Part shown: positions 50,535 through 58,741 of the stretch, piece by piece
Layout of the letters: each line of letters starts with the position of its first letter
How positions within the stretch are numbered: position 1 is the stretch's first letter
Assembly: GCA_046263255.1 (NCBI GenBank)
Contig: JBHELD010000012.1
Coordinates: 5,536-69,535, forward strand
DNA: 64,000 nt
DNA from: JALZEG01 sp046263255
Lineage (GTDB): Bacteria; Actinomycetota; CADDZG01; WHSQ01
Reading direction: 5' to 3'
Translations under genes and position numbers: made by a program
The notes under the pieces: model-generated
The model's database searches: none
What the model was told of the DNA's origin: nothing
Seen by the model: the letters and a program-made list of their open reading frames with translations, nothing else

Positions 50535-51512
50535 ATGCACAGGCTCGGGCTCACGATCGGTCTGGAAGGCGCAGGCTTGCGTTCGGCCCTCGAGCTCTGC
50601 ACCCGCGCGGAGCAGCTCGGCTACACCGATCTCTGGACCGCGGAGGTCGGCGGCGCCGACGGTCTGACGCCGCTCGCCGCGCTGGCGACGACCACCCGTT
50701 CGGCCCGTCTCGGCACCGCGATCCTCCCCGTCTTCACGCGGCCCCCCGCGTTGCTCGCGATGAGCGCCGCGGCGCTGCAGGACCTCAGCGGAGGACGCTT
50801 CGTCCTCGGGCTCGGGACGTCTTCGAACGTGATCGTCGAGAAGTGGATGGGCGGCTCGTTCACGCGCCCGCTGACGCGGCTGCGCGAGTACGTAGAGGTG
50901 ATCCGCGCGTGCCTCGCCGGCGGGAAGGTCGAGTTCAACGGCCTGACGACGCACGTCGACGGGTTCCGCATCCAGCACGATCCGGGAGGGCGCCTCCCGG
51001 TTCACCTCGCGGCACTCGGACCGACGGCGTGCGCGCTCGCGGGCGAGATCGCCGACGGCGTGATCTTCTTCCTGAAGACGCCCGACGGCGTCCGGCAGGG
51101 GCTCGAGTGGGCGAACCCCGGCGCCGAGGGCTTCGAGTGCGTGATGCGCGTGCCGGTGCTCGTGGACGACGAGCCGGACGTGGTCGCGGCCGCGGCGCGG
51201 AGGCTGCTGCTGTCGTACGCGCCGGTCGAGGTCTACGCGCGCTCGCTCGCGGCGCAGGGATTCGGCGCCGAGGTCGCCGCGATCGGAGAGGCATGGGATT
51301 CGGGCGACCGCCGCCGCGCGACAGAGCTCGTCACCGACCGGATGATCGGCGAGCTGTTCGTGACCGGCGTCGGCGGCTGCAGGGCGCGCCTGGACGAGCT
51401 TCGCTCCGCCGGGGTGACGGCGCCCGTGCTGCTCCCGATGTCGTTCGTCGACGACGCCCTCGAACGTGCGCGGCGGGTCGCCGCCGCGGTCGAGGCGCTG
51501 GCTTTCTCCTGA
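50535..51512 (+). CDS. LLM-class (F420-type) flavin oxidoreductase
   Basis: A 325-residue TIM-barrel protein of the luciferase-like monooxygenase family in its actinobacterial F420-dependent branch: LGLTIGLEGAGLRSALELCT, YTDLWTAEVGGADGLTPLAAL, RLGTAILPVFTRPPALLAMS, GGRFVLGLGTSSNVIVEKWM and LPVHLAALGPTACALAGEIADG. The enzymes transfer hydride between F420H2 and diverse substrates; the substrate here is unknown. It is followed after two bases by a methyltransferase gene, suggesting an operon. Confidence 0.88.
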   Translation: MHRLGLTIGLEGAGLRSALELCTRAEQLGYTDLWTAEVGGADGLTPLAALATTTRSARLGTAILPVFTRPPALLAMSAAALQDLSGGRFVLGLGTSSNVIVEKWMGGSFTRPLTRLREYVEVIRACLAGGKVEFNGLTTHVDGFRIQHDPGGRLPVHLAALGPTACALAGEIADGVIFFLKTPDGVRQGLEWANPGAEGFECVMRVPVLVDDEPDVVAAAARRLLLSYAPVEVYARSLAAQGFGAEVAAIGEAWDSGDRRRATELVTDRMIGELFVTGVGGCRARLDELRSAGVTAPVLLPMSFVDDALERARRVAAAVEALAFS

Positions 51513-51514
51513 CT

Positions 51515-52129
51515 ATGGACGAGCGCCTTCGCCGCGCCGCGGAGGCAGCGCGCGGGTTCATGCCGCCGGACGAGGGCATCGCGCTCTACGAGGCGGCGCG
51601 CGCGGCGCCGCCGGGTCCTTTCGTCGAGGTCGGCAGCTACTGCGGGAAGTCGGCCGTCTACCTGGGGGCCGCGGCGCGCGCGTCCCGTACCGTCCTCTAC
51701 TCCATCGACCATCACCGCGGCTCCGAGGAGCACCAGCCGGGCGAGGAGTACCACGATCCCGGCCTCGTCGACGCGGCCGGCCGGGTCGACACGTTTCCCG
51801 AGTTCCGCCGCACGATCGAGGGGGCAGGCCTGAGCGACGTCGTGGTCCCGATCGTCGCGCGCTCGGCGGTCGCGGCGTGCGGCTGGGCGACGCCCGTCGC
51901 GTTGCTGTTCGTGGACGGAGGTCACAGCCAGCCCGCGGCCGACGCCGACTACGCCGGCTGGTCTCCGCACGTCGCACCCGGCGGGCTGCTCGCGATCCAC
52001 GACGTGTTCGAGGATCCCGCCGACGGCGGCCGGCCCCCCTACGTGGTCTACAGGCGTGCGATCGACTCGGGAACGTTCGCCGAGGTCTCGGCCACCGGCT
52101 CGCTGCGGGTGTTGACGCGCGTGGGGTGA
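51515..52129 (+). CDS. Class I SAM-dependent methyltransferase-like protein
   Basis: A 204-residue protein with a Rossmann methyltransferase core: motif I PFVEVGSYCGKSAVYLGAAA, motif II VLYSIDHHRGSEEHQ, then VALLFVDGGHSQPAADADYA and GGLLAIHDVFED. This variant (family with 'VEVGSYxGKS' and 'DGGHS') resembles cephalosporin hydroxylase/macrocin-O-methyltransferase-type proteins. It follows the LLM gene by two bases and its 3' end overlaps the convergent toroid-protein gene by about 82 bases. Likely part of the adjoining sugar/lipid modification cluster. Confidence 0.82.
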   Translation: MDERLRRAAEAARGFMPPDEGIALYEAARAAPPGPFVEVGSYCGKSAVYLGAAARASRTVLYSIDHHRGSEEHQPGEEYHDPGLVDAAGRVDTFPEFRRTIEGAGLSDVVVPIVARSAVAACGWATPVALLFVDGGHSQPAADADYAGWSPHVAPGGLLAIHDVFEDPADGGRPPYVVYRRAIDSGTFAEVSATGSLRVLTRVG

Positions 52130-53103
52130 AAGAACGCGGACGTGGCGCTCGATCCCTTCAGCGCGTCCGCCGCGAGCAACGCCGCGCCGGCGCCCCACGT
52201 CGTGGTCTCGAGCGGCCACACCACGTCCTCCGGCCACGTCGCGCCGGTCCAGTAGTCCCCCGACGGGCACCGGAGGTGCTGGACCCACGAGAACAGCTCG
52301 GCGGCCGCCGCGCGCTCACCCGCAGCGTCCAGCGCGAGGACGAGCTCGCAGGTCTCGCCCGCCGTCACCCACGGCCGGTCCGACACGCAGCGCGCGCCGC
52401 GGCCGTCGACGACGAACTCGTCCCACCGCGCCGCCAGGTGTGCGCGCGCGGCCGCACCCGTTACCACGCCGCCGAGCACCGGGTAGTACCAGTCCATCGA
52501 GAACCGGTCCTTGCGCTCGAAACCGTGAGGGCCGCGGGCGACTGCGGCGGCGAGCGCGTCGCGTGCCAGCTCCCAGTCGAGGCGCTCGAGGCCCAGCTCC
52601 GCGGCCGCGGCCAGAGCGGAGTCGAGGCTCAGGTGGATGCACGCCGAGGACGTCAGCAGCGCCCCGGGCCACGGCCGGTACGCCGGGTCGCGCGCCCAGG
52701 CGACGGCGCCGTCCGCCATCTGCAGGTCGAGCACGAACGACAGCGCGCGGTCGGTGGTGGGCTGCGCCCACGCCAGGAAGTCGAGGTCGTCCGTTGCCAG
52801 GTAGTGGTGCCATGTGCCGGCGGCGAAGTAGGCGCAGAAGTTGGCGTCGAGTGTCGCGTCTTCCACGGCGCCGTCTCGGTACGCGGCCGCCCAGGCGCCG
52901 TCCGGCCGCTGCGTCCCCGCCAGCCATCGGTAGGCCGCGGCCGCCGCGGCGTGACGACGCGCGGCGTCGAGACCCATCGCGGCCTCGACCATGTTCCACG
53001 GGTCGAGGTGACCGCCTCCGTACCACGGGATCGACCCGTCCCGCAGCTGGACGCGCTCGATCGCATCCGCGGTCGCGTCCACCAGCGCGCGGTCAAGCGA
53101 CAC
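52048..53103 (-). CDS. Alpha/alpha-toroid (prenyltransferase/squalene-cyclase-like) protein
   Basis: A 351-residue protein of helical repeats with Q/W-type motifs (AYRWLAGTQRPDGAWAAAYRDG, QMADGAVAWARDP, DWYYPVLGGVVTG), the barrel of prenyltransferases, squalene cyclases and some glycosidases. The DxDD of cyclases and the zinc-binding pattern of protein prenyltransferases are not seen, so the catalytic role is open. GTG start overlaps the end of the methyltransferase gene by 11 bases. It belongs to a recurrent cluster type with glycosyltransferase and methyltransferases. Confidence 0.75.
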   Translation of the reverse strand: MSLDRALVDATADAIERVQLRDGSIPWYGGGHLDPWNMVEAAMGLDAARRHAAAAAAYRWLAGTQRPDGAWAAAYRDGAVEDATLDANFCAYFAAGTWHHYLATDDLDFLAWAQPTTDRALSFVLDLQMADGAVAWARDPAYRPWPGALLTSSACIHLSLDSALAAAAELGLERLDWELARDALAAAVARGPHGFERKDRFSMDWYYPVLGGVVTGAAARAHLAARWDEFVVDGRGARCVSDRPWVTAGETCELVLALDAAGERAAAAELFSWVQHLRCPSGDYWTGATWPEDVVWPLETTTWGAGAALLAADALKGSSATSAFFHPTRVNTRSEPVAETSANVPESIARL

Positions 53104-53827
53104 GGTTCAGCTCGCGGCGCGCCGGCTTCGTGAGGTAGACCACGACGCTCTTGCCGAGCACGGGGTTCAGCGCGCGTTCCAGCAGCCTCGTAACCGGGGG
53201 CCGAGCGGTCATGTCCCAGACGAGGAAGCGGTGGTAGAGCCGCGGCAGCAGCGACTCGCGGCCCGGCCCGGTCGCGCACCTGATCCACCAATACGGGGAG
53301 TGCAGCGCGTGCGCGTGGTCCACTCCGTCGACCTCGAACCCCGAGTCCTTCAGCCTCCGCGTCAGCTGCGACGTCCGGTAGATCCGGACGTGTCCGCCCT
53401 CGTTCGAGTGGTACTCGCTCGACAGCGCCCAGCAGACGCGCTCGGGCCACCAGCGAGGGACGGTGACGACCGCGCGGCCCCCGGGGGCAAGCACGCGGCT
53501 CAGCTCGGCGATCGCGACCGAGTCCGACGAGATGTGCTCGAGGGTCTCCGACGCGACGACCCTGTCGAAGCTCCCGTCGGCGAACGGGAGCCTCAGCAGG
53601 TCCGCCCGCACGGCGTCGAAGGAGCCGCCGGGACCCGCCTGCCCCTCGTCGCACATCGCGGCCGCCAGCGCGGCGACGTCCCGCAGCGCCCGTTCGTCGA
53701 GGTCCGCGGCGACCACCCGGGCGCCCCTGCGCAGGGCCTCGAACGCGTGCCGCCCCATCCCGCAGCCGGCGTCGAGCACCCTCGTCCCCGGCTCGATCCC
53801 GAGCCGGTCGTAGTCGAAGGTCAGCAC
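53093..53827 (-). CDS. Class I SAM-dependent methyltransferase
   Basis: GTG at 53827 (seven bases inside the glycosyltransferase end) gives 244 residues. Motif I is VLDAGCGMGRHAFEALRRGA, then VVAADLDERALRDV, DLLRLPFADGSFDRVVASET and LAPGGRAVVTVPRW, the complete SAM-binding core. The C-terminal part (about 150-244) may bind the acceptor. It is tightly packed between glycosyltransferase and toroid genes, so the acceptor is probably a product of that pathway (inference). Confidence 0.9.
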   Translation of the reverse strand: MLTFDYDRLGIEPGTRVLDAGCGMGRHAFEALRRGARVVAADLDERALRDVAALAAAMCDEGQAGPGGSFDAVRADLLRLPFADGSFDRVVASETLEHISSDSVAIAELSRVLAPGGRAVVTVPRWWPERVCWALSSEYHSNEGGHVRIYRTSQLTRRLKDSGFEVDGVDHAHALHSPYWWIRCATGPGRESLLPRLYHRFLVWDMTARPPVTRLLERALNPVLGKSVVVYLTKPARRELNRVA

Positions 53828-55068
53828 CGGTCGAGCACCCTCCGGTACTCCTCGACCGTCGCCTCTGCGGACGAGCGCCAGGTGAAGCGTTCGAGCGCGC
53901 GCCGGCGCGCCGCGCGCGCGAGCCGCGCTCGCAGACGCCCGTCGTCGAGCACCCGGCCGATCGCCGACGCAAGGGCGCCTGCGTCCCCCGGCGGGACCAG
54001 CAGCGCGGTCTCGCCGTGGCGGCCGGCGACCTCCGGGAGAGCGCCTCCCCTCGTCGTTACGAGCGGCACGCCGCACGACATCGCCTCGACCGCCGGGAAC
54101 GAGAACCCCTCGTAGAGCGACGGCACTACGGCGGCCTGCGCCTGCGCGTACAGCCCCACGAGCTCTAGCTTGTCGACGCGCCCCGCGAAGCGGATCGCGT
54201 CCTCCACGCCATAGCGGCGCGCGGCCGCGCGGAACCCCGGCGAGTCCGCGCCGTGGCCCGCGAGGACGAGGTCGGCGGCACGCTCGGTCCGGACCTTCGC
54301 GAGCGCCTCGACGAGGTGGACGACCCCCTTCATCGGCAGGTCCGCGCTGACGATCGCGATGATCCTCCCGGGGACGGCGCGCACGTGGTCGAGCGGGCGG
54401 AAGAGGTCGGGATCGACGCCGTTGTGCACGATCCCGATCGCGTGCTCGGGCACGCCGAACGCGCGCGCCGTGTCGGTGCGAGACGCCGCCGATACCGTGA
54501 GCAGGCGCGGGAGCCTCCGCGCGACGCGGGCCTGCATCCTCGTGAAGCCGTACCAGCGCCAGAGCCGCGCCCGTTCGCGGCGCCCGGGAGCCTCAGCGAT
54601 CGCGAGGTGTCGGTCGACGGTGATCGGGTGGTGGACGGTCGCCACCACGGGGATCTCCCGAGCGATCCTCAGCAGGCCGTAGCCGAGGCACTGGTTGTCG
54701 TGGACGACGTCGAAGTCGCGCCGACGCTTTGCGAGCGCGCGGGCGGCGCGGAGGCTGAACGTCAGCGGCTCGGGGAACGCGCCGCAGCACATCAGCCCGT
54801 ACTCCAGCGCGTTCGTGGGTGCGCGCAGCTCCGCGAGCCGCGGCCGCCGGAAGGGGTCGTCAGGACGGTAGAGGTCGAGGCTCGGGACGCGCGTGGAACG
54901 GACGTGGTCGTCCAGGTCGGGATACGGCTGCCCGGAGAAGACCTCTACCGAGTGACCGAGCTCGGCGAGCGCGCGGCTGAGGTAGTGGACGTAGACTCCC
55001 TGGCCACCCACGTGCGGGTGCCCCCGATAGGTGAGGAGGGCGACCCGCAGCCGCCGTGGGGAAGTCAC
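53821..55068 (-). CDS. GT4-family glycosyltransferase
   Basis: A 415-residue GT-B fold enzyme. N-terminal donor-proximal loop GGQGVYVHYLSRALAELGH, the acceptor-side DFDVVHDNQ and the C-terminal E-x7-E motif in PSLYEGFSFPAVEAMSCGVP, with VHNGVDPDLF linker. GT4 enzymes transfer a sugar from a nucleotide donor with retention. GTG start; a TAAGCT hexamer lies nine bases upstream. It is first in a three-gene unit with a methyltransferase and a toroid-fold protein, suggesting assembly of a modified surface glycan or glycolipid (inference). Confidence 0.9.
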   Translation of the reverse strand: MTSPRRLRVALLTYRGHPHVGGQGVYVHYLSRALAELGHSVEVFSGQPYPDLDDHVRSTRVPSLDLYRPDDPFRRPRLAELRAPTNALEYGLMCCGAFPEPLTFSLRAARALAKRRRDFDVVHDNQCLGYGLLRIAREIPVVATVHHPITVDRHLAIAEAPGRRERARLWRWYGFTRMQARVARRLPRLLTVSAASRTDTARAFGVPEHAIGIVHNGVDPDLFRPLDHVRAVPGRIIAIVSADLPMKGVVHLVEALAKVRTERAADLVLAGHGADSPGFRAAARRYGVEDAIRFAGRVDKLELVGLYAQAQAAVVPSLYEGFSFPAVEAMSCGVPLVTTRGGALPEVAGRHGETALLVPPGDAGALASAIGRVLDDGRLRARLARAARRRALERFTWRSSAEATVEEYRRVLDRC

Positions 55069-55080
55069 GAGGCCGACAGC

Positions 55081-55482
55081 TTACGCAGTCTCTTGTGTGG
55101 TCCGGCCCCGCCCGTCCCGTTCCCGCCGCAGCCCGTGGAGGACCAGCCGCGCGCCGACGAGGACGAGGAAGACCCCGAAGCAGACCTTGAGCGTCTCGCC
55201 GGGGACCGCGAGCGCAAGCCGCGCCCCCGCGTACGCGCCCGCGATCCCGCCGGCGCCGAGCAGGGCGGCGCCCCGCAGGTCGACGTACCCCCGCCGCGAG
55301 TGGGCGATCGCGCCGGCGACGGCCGTGGGGACCACCACGAGGAGCGCCGTGCCCTCGGACGCGTGCTGGCCGAGGCCGAGGACGAGCGTCATGAACGGGA
55401 CCATCAACACGCTGCCGCCGACGCCGAAGAGCGCCGAGAAGACGCCGACGACGACGCCGGTCAGCAGGACGACGACGTTCAC
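55081..55482 (-). CDS. TauE/SafE permease, half-size protein (second half gene)
   Basis: A 133-residue protein with about four spans: FSALFGVGGSVLMVPFMTLV, the Gly-rich entrance loop typical of each TauE/SafE half, followed by ASEGTALLVVVPTAVAGAIA. Full TauE/SafE permeases are ~250 residues with two such halves in one chain. Its GTG overlaps the stop of the first half by four bases (GTGA), so both halves are made together and probably form a heterodimer. The family exports or imports sulfur-containing anions. Confidence 0.82.
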   Translation of the reverse strand: MNVVVLLTGVVVGVFSALFGVGGSVLMVPFMTLVLGLGQHASEGTALLVVVPTAVAGAIAHSRRGYVDLRGAALLGAGGIAGAYAGARLALAVPGETLKVCFGVFLVLVGARLVLHGLRRERDGRGRTTQETA

Positions 55483-55853
55483 CCGGCGACCATCGTGACG
55501 CCGACGGCGACGAGGAAGACACCGAACGCGGCCTCGAGCGACCTCTCCCCCACCGCCGCCATCGCCCGGGCGCCGAGCGGCGCGCCGGCTACCGCCCCGA
55601 GCGCGAGCAGCGCAGCAGTGTCGTACTCGACGGCCCCCTCGGTCGCGAACACCGCTACCGCAACCGACGCGATCGGGACTATCGCCGCGAGCGACGTCGC
55701 GTGGGCGCGATGCTGCGAGAACGCGAGCAGCGCCACCAGGAGCGGGACCATCACGGTCCCCCCACCGACGCCGAGCAAGCCGCTCGCGGCGCCGGCGGCG
55801 AACCCGATCGCGAGCAAGGCGGTGCCGCGTCTGCTTTCCCGATCGCCAACCAT
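55479..55853 (-). CDS. TauE/SafE permease, half-size protein (first half gene)
   Basis: A 124-residue protein with four spans: LLAIGFAAGAASGLLGVGGGTVMVPLLVAL (Gly-rich loop) and HRAHATSLAAIVPIASVAVA. It parallels the downstream half gene closely, as expected for two copies of one module. The ATG at 55853 lacks a strong ribosome site. Together the pair makes up one permease equivalent. Confidence 0.82.
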   Translation of the reverse strand: MVGDRESRRGTALLAIGFAAGAASGLLGVGGGTVMVPLLVALLAFSQHRAHATSLAAIVPIASVAVAVFATEGAVEYDTAALLALGAVAGAPLGARAMAAVGERSLEAAFGVFLVAVGVTMVAG

Positions 55854-55914
55854 CTTGACCGCATCTTCGCGCGCTCTCTAGCGTGGGAGGCCGTCGAGAA
55901 GAAGGGGTGGGCTC

Positions 55915-56721
55915 ATGCCGATCAAGCACGAGATCAAGGGCACGGTGAACCAGATGGCGGTCTGCCAGCTCGACCCCGGGCAGACGATGTACTGCGAGGC
56001 CGGGAAGTTTCTGTGGAAGACCGCGAACGTCGGGATCGAGACCCGCTTCACGACGCCCGAGCACGAAGAGCAGAACAAGGACAAGGGGTTTCTCGGCAAG
56101 GCGCTCTCTACCGCGGTCGAGGTCGGCAAGCGGCACCTCGCCGGCGAGTCGCTGGCGTTCCAGTACTTCACGCCGGCGGGGGGTTCGGGTCTCGTGTCGT
56201 TCGCCGGGACGCTTCCGGGCGAGATGAGGGAGATCGCGCTCGACGGCACCAAGACGTGGACGGCCGAGAAGGACGCGTTCGTCGCCGCCGAGAGCACGGT
56301 CAAGTTCGATATCCAGTTCGCGGGCTTCACGGCCGGACGCCGGGGCGGTGAGGGGTTCGTGCTCGAGAAGTTCACCGGGACGGGCTCGCTGTTCATCGCC
56401 GGGGCCGGGAACTTCATCGACCTGAACCCGGCCGACTACGGCGGCAAGCTGCAGGTCGACACCGGGTGCGTCGTCGCGTTCGACGACGGCATCTCCTACG
56501 GCGTCGAGCACATCGGCAAGCTCAACGCCCAGGGGGCGAAGACCGCGCTCTTCGGCGGCGAGAGCTTCTCGCTCGCGACGCTGGAGGGCAACGGGACCGT
56601 GATCCTCCAGTCGGTCTCGATGGTCGCGCTCGCCCGGACCCTCATGGGGGCCGGGGGACAGGCTTCGACCGAGGGGACGGGCGGGTCGATAAGGGGCATC
56701 CTGGGCGGCGGCACCGATTGA
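55915..56721 (+). CDS. AIM24-family protein
   Basis: A 268-residue protein of the AIM24/TIGR00266 beta-prism family: MAVCQLDPGQTMYCEAGKFL, FTGTGSLFIAGAGNFIDLNP, the conserved VDTGCVVAFDDGISYGVEHI and the C-terminal GNGTVILQSVS. Bacterial members have no proven function (the fungal one is mitochondrial). ATG behind AGAAGGGG. Followed by a duplicated palindromic leader and a small helical protein gene, which may share its transcript. Confidence 0.88.
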   Translation: MPIKHEIKGTVNQMAVCQLDPGQTMYCEAGKFLWKTANVGIETRFTTPEHEEQNKDKGFLGKALSTAVEVGKRHLAGESLAFQYFTPAGGSGLVSFAGTLPGEMREIALDGTKTWTAEKDAFVAAESTVKFDIQFAGFTAGRRGGEGFVLEKFTGTGSLFIAGAGNFIDLNPADYGGKLQVDTGCVVAFDDGISYGVEHIGKLNAQGAKTALFGGESFSLATLEGNGTVILQSVSMVALARTLMGAGGQASTEGTGGSIRGILGGGTD

Positions 56722-56784
56722 CCCAACCGACCGGGCGCCATAGGCCCGGGCGTAGCATCGACCCGTCCGTCGCCGAAGGAAGGT

Positions 56785-56921
56785 AGACCGCAATAGATCC
56801 GCATAGGGCGGGATCGCAAGCGATCCCGCTAGAAAGAGAGGGAGCGACCGTCGCCGGAGGCGACGAAGGCAGACCGCAATAGATCCGCATAGGGCGGGAT
56901 CGCTTGCGATCCCGCTAGAAA
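56785..56921. repeat. Tandem 86-bp repeat with a 22-base palindrome in each unit
   Basis: A 51-base block at 56785-56835 recurs at 56871-56921 with only the two central bases changed. Each block contains GCGGGATCGC-NN-GCGATCCCGC, a perfect palindrome with AA in the centre of the first copy and TT in the second. The unit ends in CTAGAAA, just before purine-rich runs; the second copy leads directly into the ribosome site of the next gene. It looks like a duplicated structured leader or protein-binding site. Confidence 0.85.
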
Positions 56922-56936
56922 AGACAGGAGGCTGAC

Positions 56937-57278
56937 ATGGGATTGCTGGACAAGGTGAAGGCGCAGGCTCAGAACGTCGCGGCCGAGGCCAAGAAGGCCA
57001 CCGCGACCGCGCAGGACAAGGTCGGCCAGATGCAGCTTCGCAAGAAGGCGGACGAAGCCGCGAAGCAGCTCGGCTACCTCGTGCACAAGGAGCGCACCGG
57101 CGGCGCTTCCGGCGGCGCCGATGCCGACCGGCTCGTGCAGGAGATCAGCGAGCTCGAGGCGCAGATGGCGGCGGACGAGGCGGACGCGCCGGCGCAGGCG
57201 GACGCGCCGGCGGAGACGCCCGCTACACCGGCTCCACCCACCGCATCGGACGCGACGCCCGGGGACTTCAAGCTCTAG
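56937..57278 (+). CDS. Small helical protein with acidic Ala/Pro tail
   Basis: A 113-residue protein: GLLDKVKAQAQNVAAEAKKA and following residues form a long amphipathic helix (1-50) with KADEAAKQLGYLVHKERTGG, then Leu-rich ISELEAQMAA and a low-complexity Ala/Pro/Asp tail. The first helix resembles stress-type helical proteins with an 'LLDKVKAQA' start. ATG behind GACAGGAGG. It is downstream of AIM24 and of a duplicated palindromic leader. Function unknown. Confidence 0.7.
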   Translation: MGLLDKVKAQAQNVAAEAKKATATAQDKVGQMQLRKKADEAAKQLGYLVHKERTGGASGGADADRLVQEISELEAQMAADEADAPAQADAPAETPATPAPPTASDATPGDFKL

Positions 57279-57373
57279 CCCGGCTGCGGCGCGCTCGACG
57301 CCGGGTTAACTCGGGTCGGGCGTACGAGAAATACGGATAGACGGGTGAGCGCGGCCGCCGTCACCCTTTGGCG

Positions 57374-58615
57374 ATGGAGATCCCGCGCAGCCCGGCCCTG
57401 CGGGCAGAGCATCCGCGCCTGCTCCTGGAGCTTAGCCGCCACGTCGTAGCGACGCTCGACCTGCAGGAGGTCTTGACGCGCAGCATCGACGCGTTCCGGC
57501 GCGTGGTGCCGTTCGAGGGTGCGCTCATCAGGCTGCTCGAGGACGGCGCGCTCCTCACCGCGGCAACCGCACCCCAGGGAGACGACGCTCTGCAGGTGCG
57601 GGTCCCCGCGGACGCAGGATTGGCCGGAGCGGTCCTGGCAACGGTCGAGCCCGTGTACGTCGCCGACGTCACCGGGGAGCAGGCGACGGACCCGTCGGTC
57701 CTCGCTCTTGCCGCGGAGGCGCCGGTTCGCACGTACCTCGGCATCGCGCTGACCGACGGCGAGGGGCTCCTCGGGATCGTTGAGCTCGGAGCGCCGGCGC
57801 CGAACGCGTTCTCGCGCGACCAGATCGGCTCTGCGCTTCTGCTCGCGCCGTCCGTGGCGGTCGCGATCAGCAACGCCCAGAAGGTGGCTGCCTCGTCACG
57901 CGAGCCGGCGGGGATGTCGCAGGCCCTCGACGAGGACTTCATCTCGCTCGTGGCCCACGAGCTGCGCACGCCGCTTGCGATCGTGCTCGGCTGTGCCGAG
58001 ACGGTGGCGGCGAAGGCGCCGGACCTGGACACCGCCGTGGTCGAGGACCTGAGCCGGAGGACCGTGGCCGCAGGCCACCGGCTCGAACGGCTGATCGGCG
58101 ACCTCTTCGACATGTCGCGGATCCGCAGCGGCACGCTGCGCCTGACGCCGGTGCCGACGTCACTGCAGAGCATCGTCGCGAGTGCCGCCGGCCAGGCCCC
58201 CGAGGGCCTCCATGTCTCGATCGACCTCGGAGCGGGCCTGCCGCTGGTGTCGGCCGACCCGAACCGCCTCGTGCAGGTCTTGCGCATCCTCCTCGACAAC
58301 GCGAGGAAGCACGCGGGAGAGCACGCGGAGGTGGACGTTCGAGCGACGCGTGACCGCGACCGTGTCTGCATCGAGGTATCGGACCGGGGGCCGGGGGTCG
58401 CGCCAGAGGTGCTCCACCGGATCTTCGACCCGTTCGTGCAGGCCGAGGAGCCGATGACCCGCAGCGTCGGAGGCCTCGGCGCCGGGCTGTACCTCGCGCG
58501 GGGGATCTGCGAGCTCATGGGGGCGGAGATCGGCGCTGGCGCACGCGGCGGCGGCGGGATGACGTTCTCGATCCGTCTGGCGGCCGCGACGGACTCGCCG
58601 GAGCCGGCCCGGTGA
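57374..58615 (+). CDS. GAF-domain sensor histidine kinase
   Basis: A soluble kinase of about 413 residues: an N-terminal helix, a GAF domain (LDLQEVLTRSIDAFRRVVPF to AISNAQKV, about 25-175), a HisKA box with LVAHELRTPLAI (His near 196), and an ATPase domain with LVQVLRILLDNARKHAGEHA, SDRGPGV and GGLGAGLYLARG. No regulator gene is adjacent, so it is an orphan kinase. ATG 57374 is chosen; it follows CACCCT by six bases, a weaker version of the leaderless layout; an in-frame TTG lies at 57368. Confidence 0.88.
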   Translation: MEIPRSPALRAEHPRLLLELSRHVVATLDLQEVLTRSIDAFRRVVPFEGALIRLLEDGALLTAATAPQGDDALQVRVPADAGLAGAVLATVEPVYVADVTGEQATDPSVLALAAEAPVRTYLGIALTDGEGLLGIVELGAPAPNAFSRDQIGSALLLAPSVAVAISNAQKVAASSREPAGMSQALDEDFISLVAHELRTPLAIVLGCAETVAAKAPDLDTAVVEDLSRRTVAAGHRLERLIGDLFDMSRIRSGTLRLTPVPTSLQSIVASAAGQAPEGLHVSIDLGAGLPLVSADPNRLVQVLRILLDNARKHAGEHAEVDVRATRDRDRVCIEVSDRGPGVAPEVLHRIFDPFVQAEEPMTRSVGGLGAGLYLARGICELMGAEIGAGARGGGGMTFSIRLAAATDSPEPAR

Positions 58616-58741
58616 ATGCGATCAATCGGTCCGTTACTAGTCCACCTGGGTCATTTTTCGCCCATATCGGGACATCGCTCTTGCTCCAGTGGAATTGGCG
58701 GACATAGCGTGACGTTGCGCAGAGCAAGCGGAGAACCCTCT

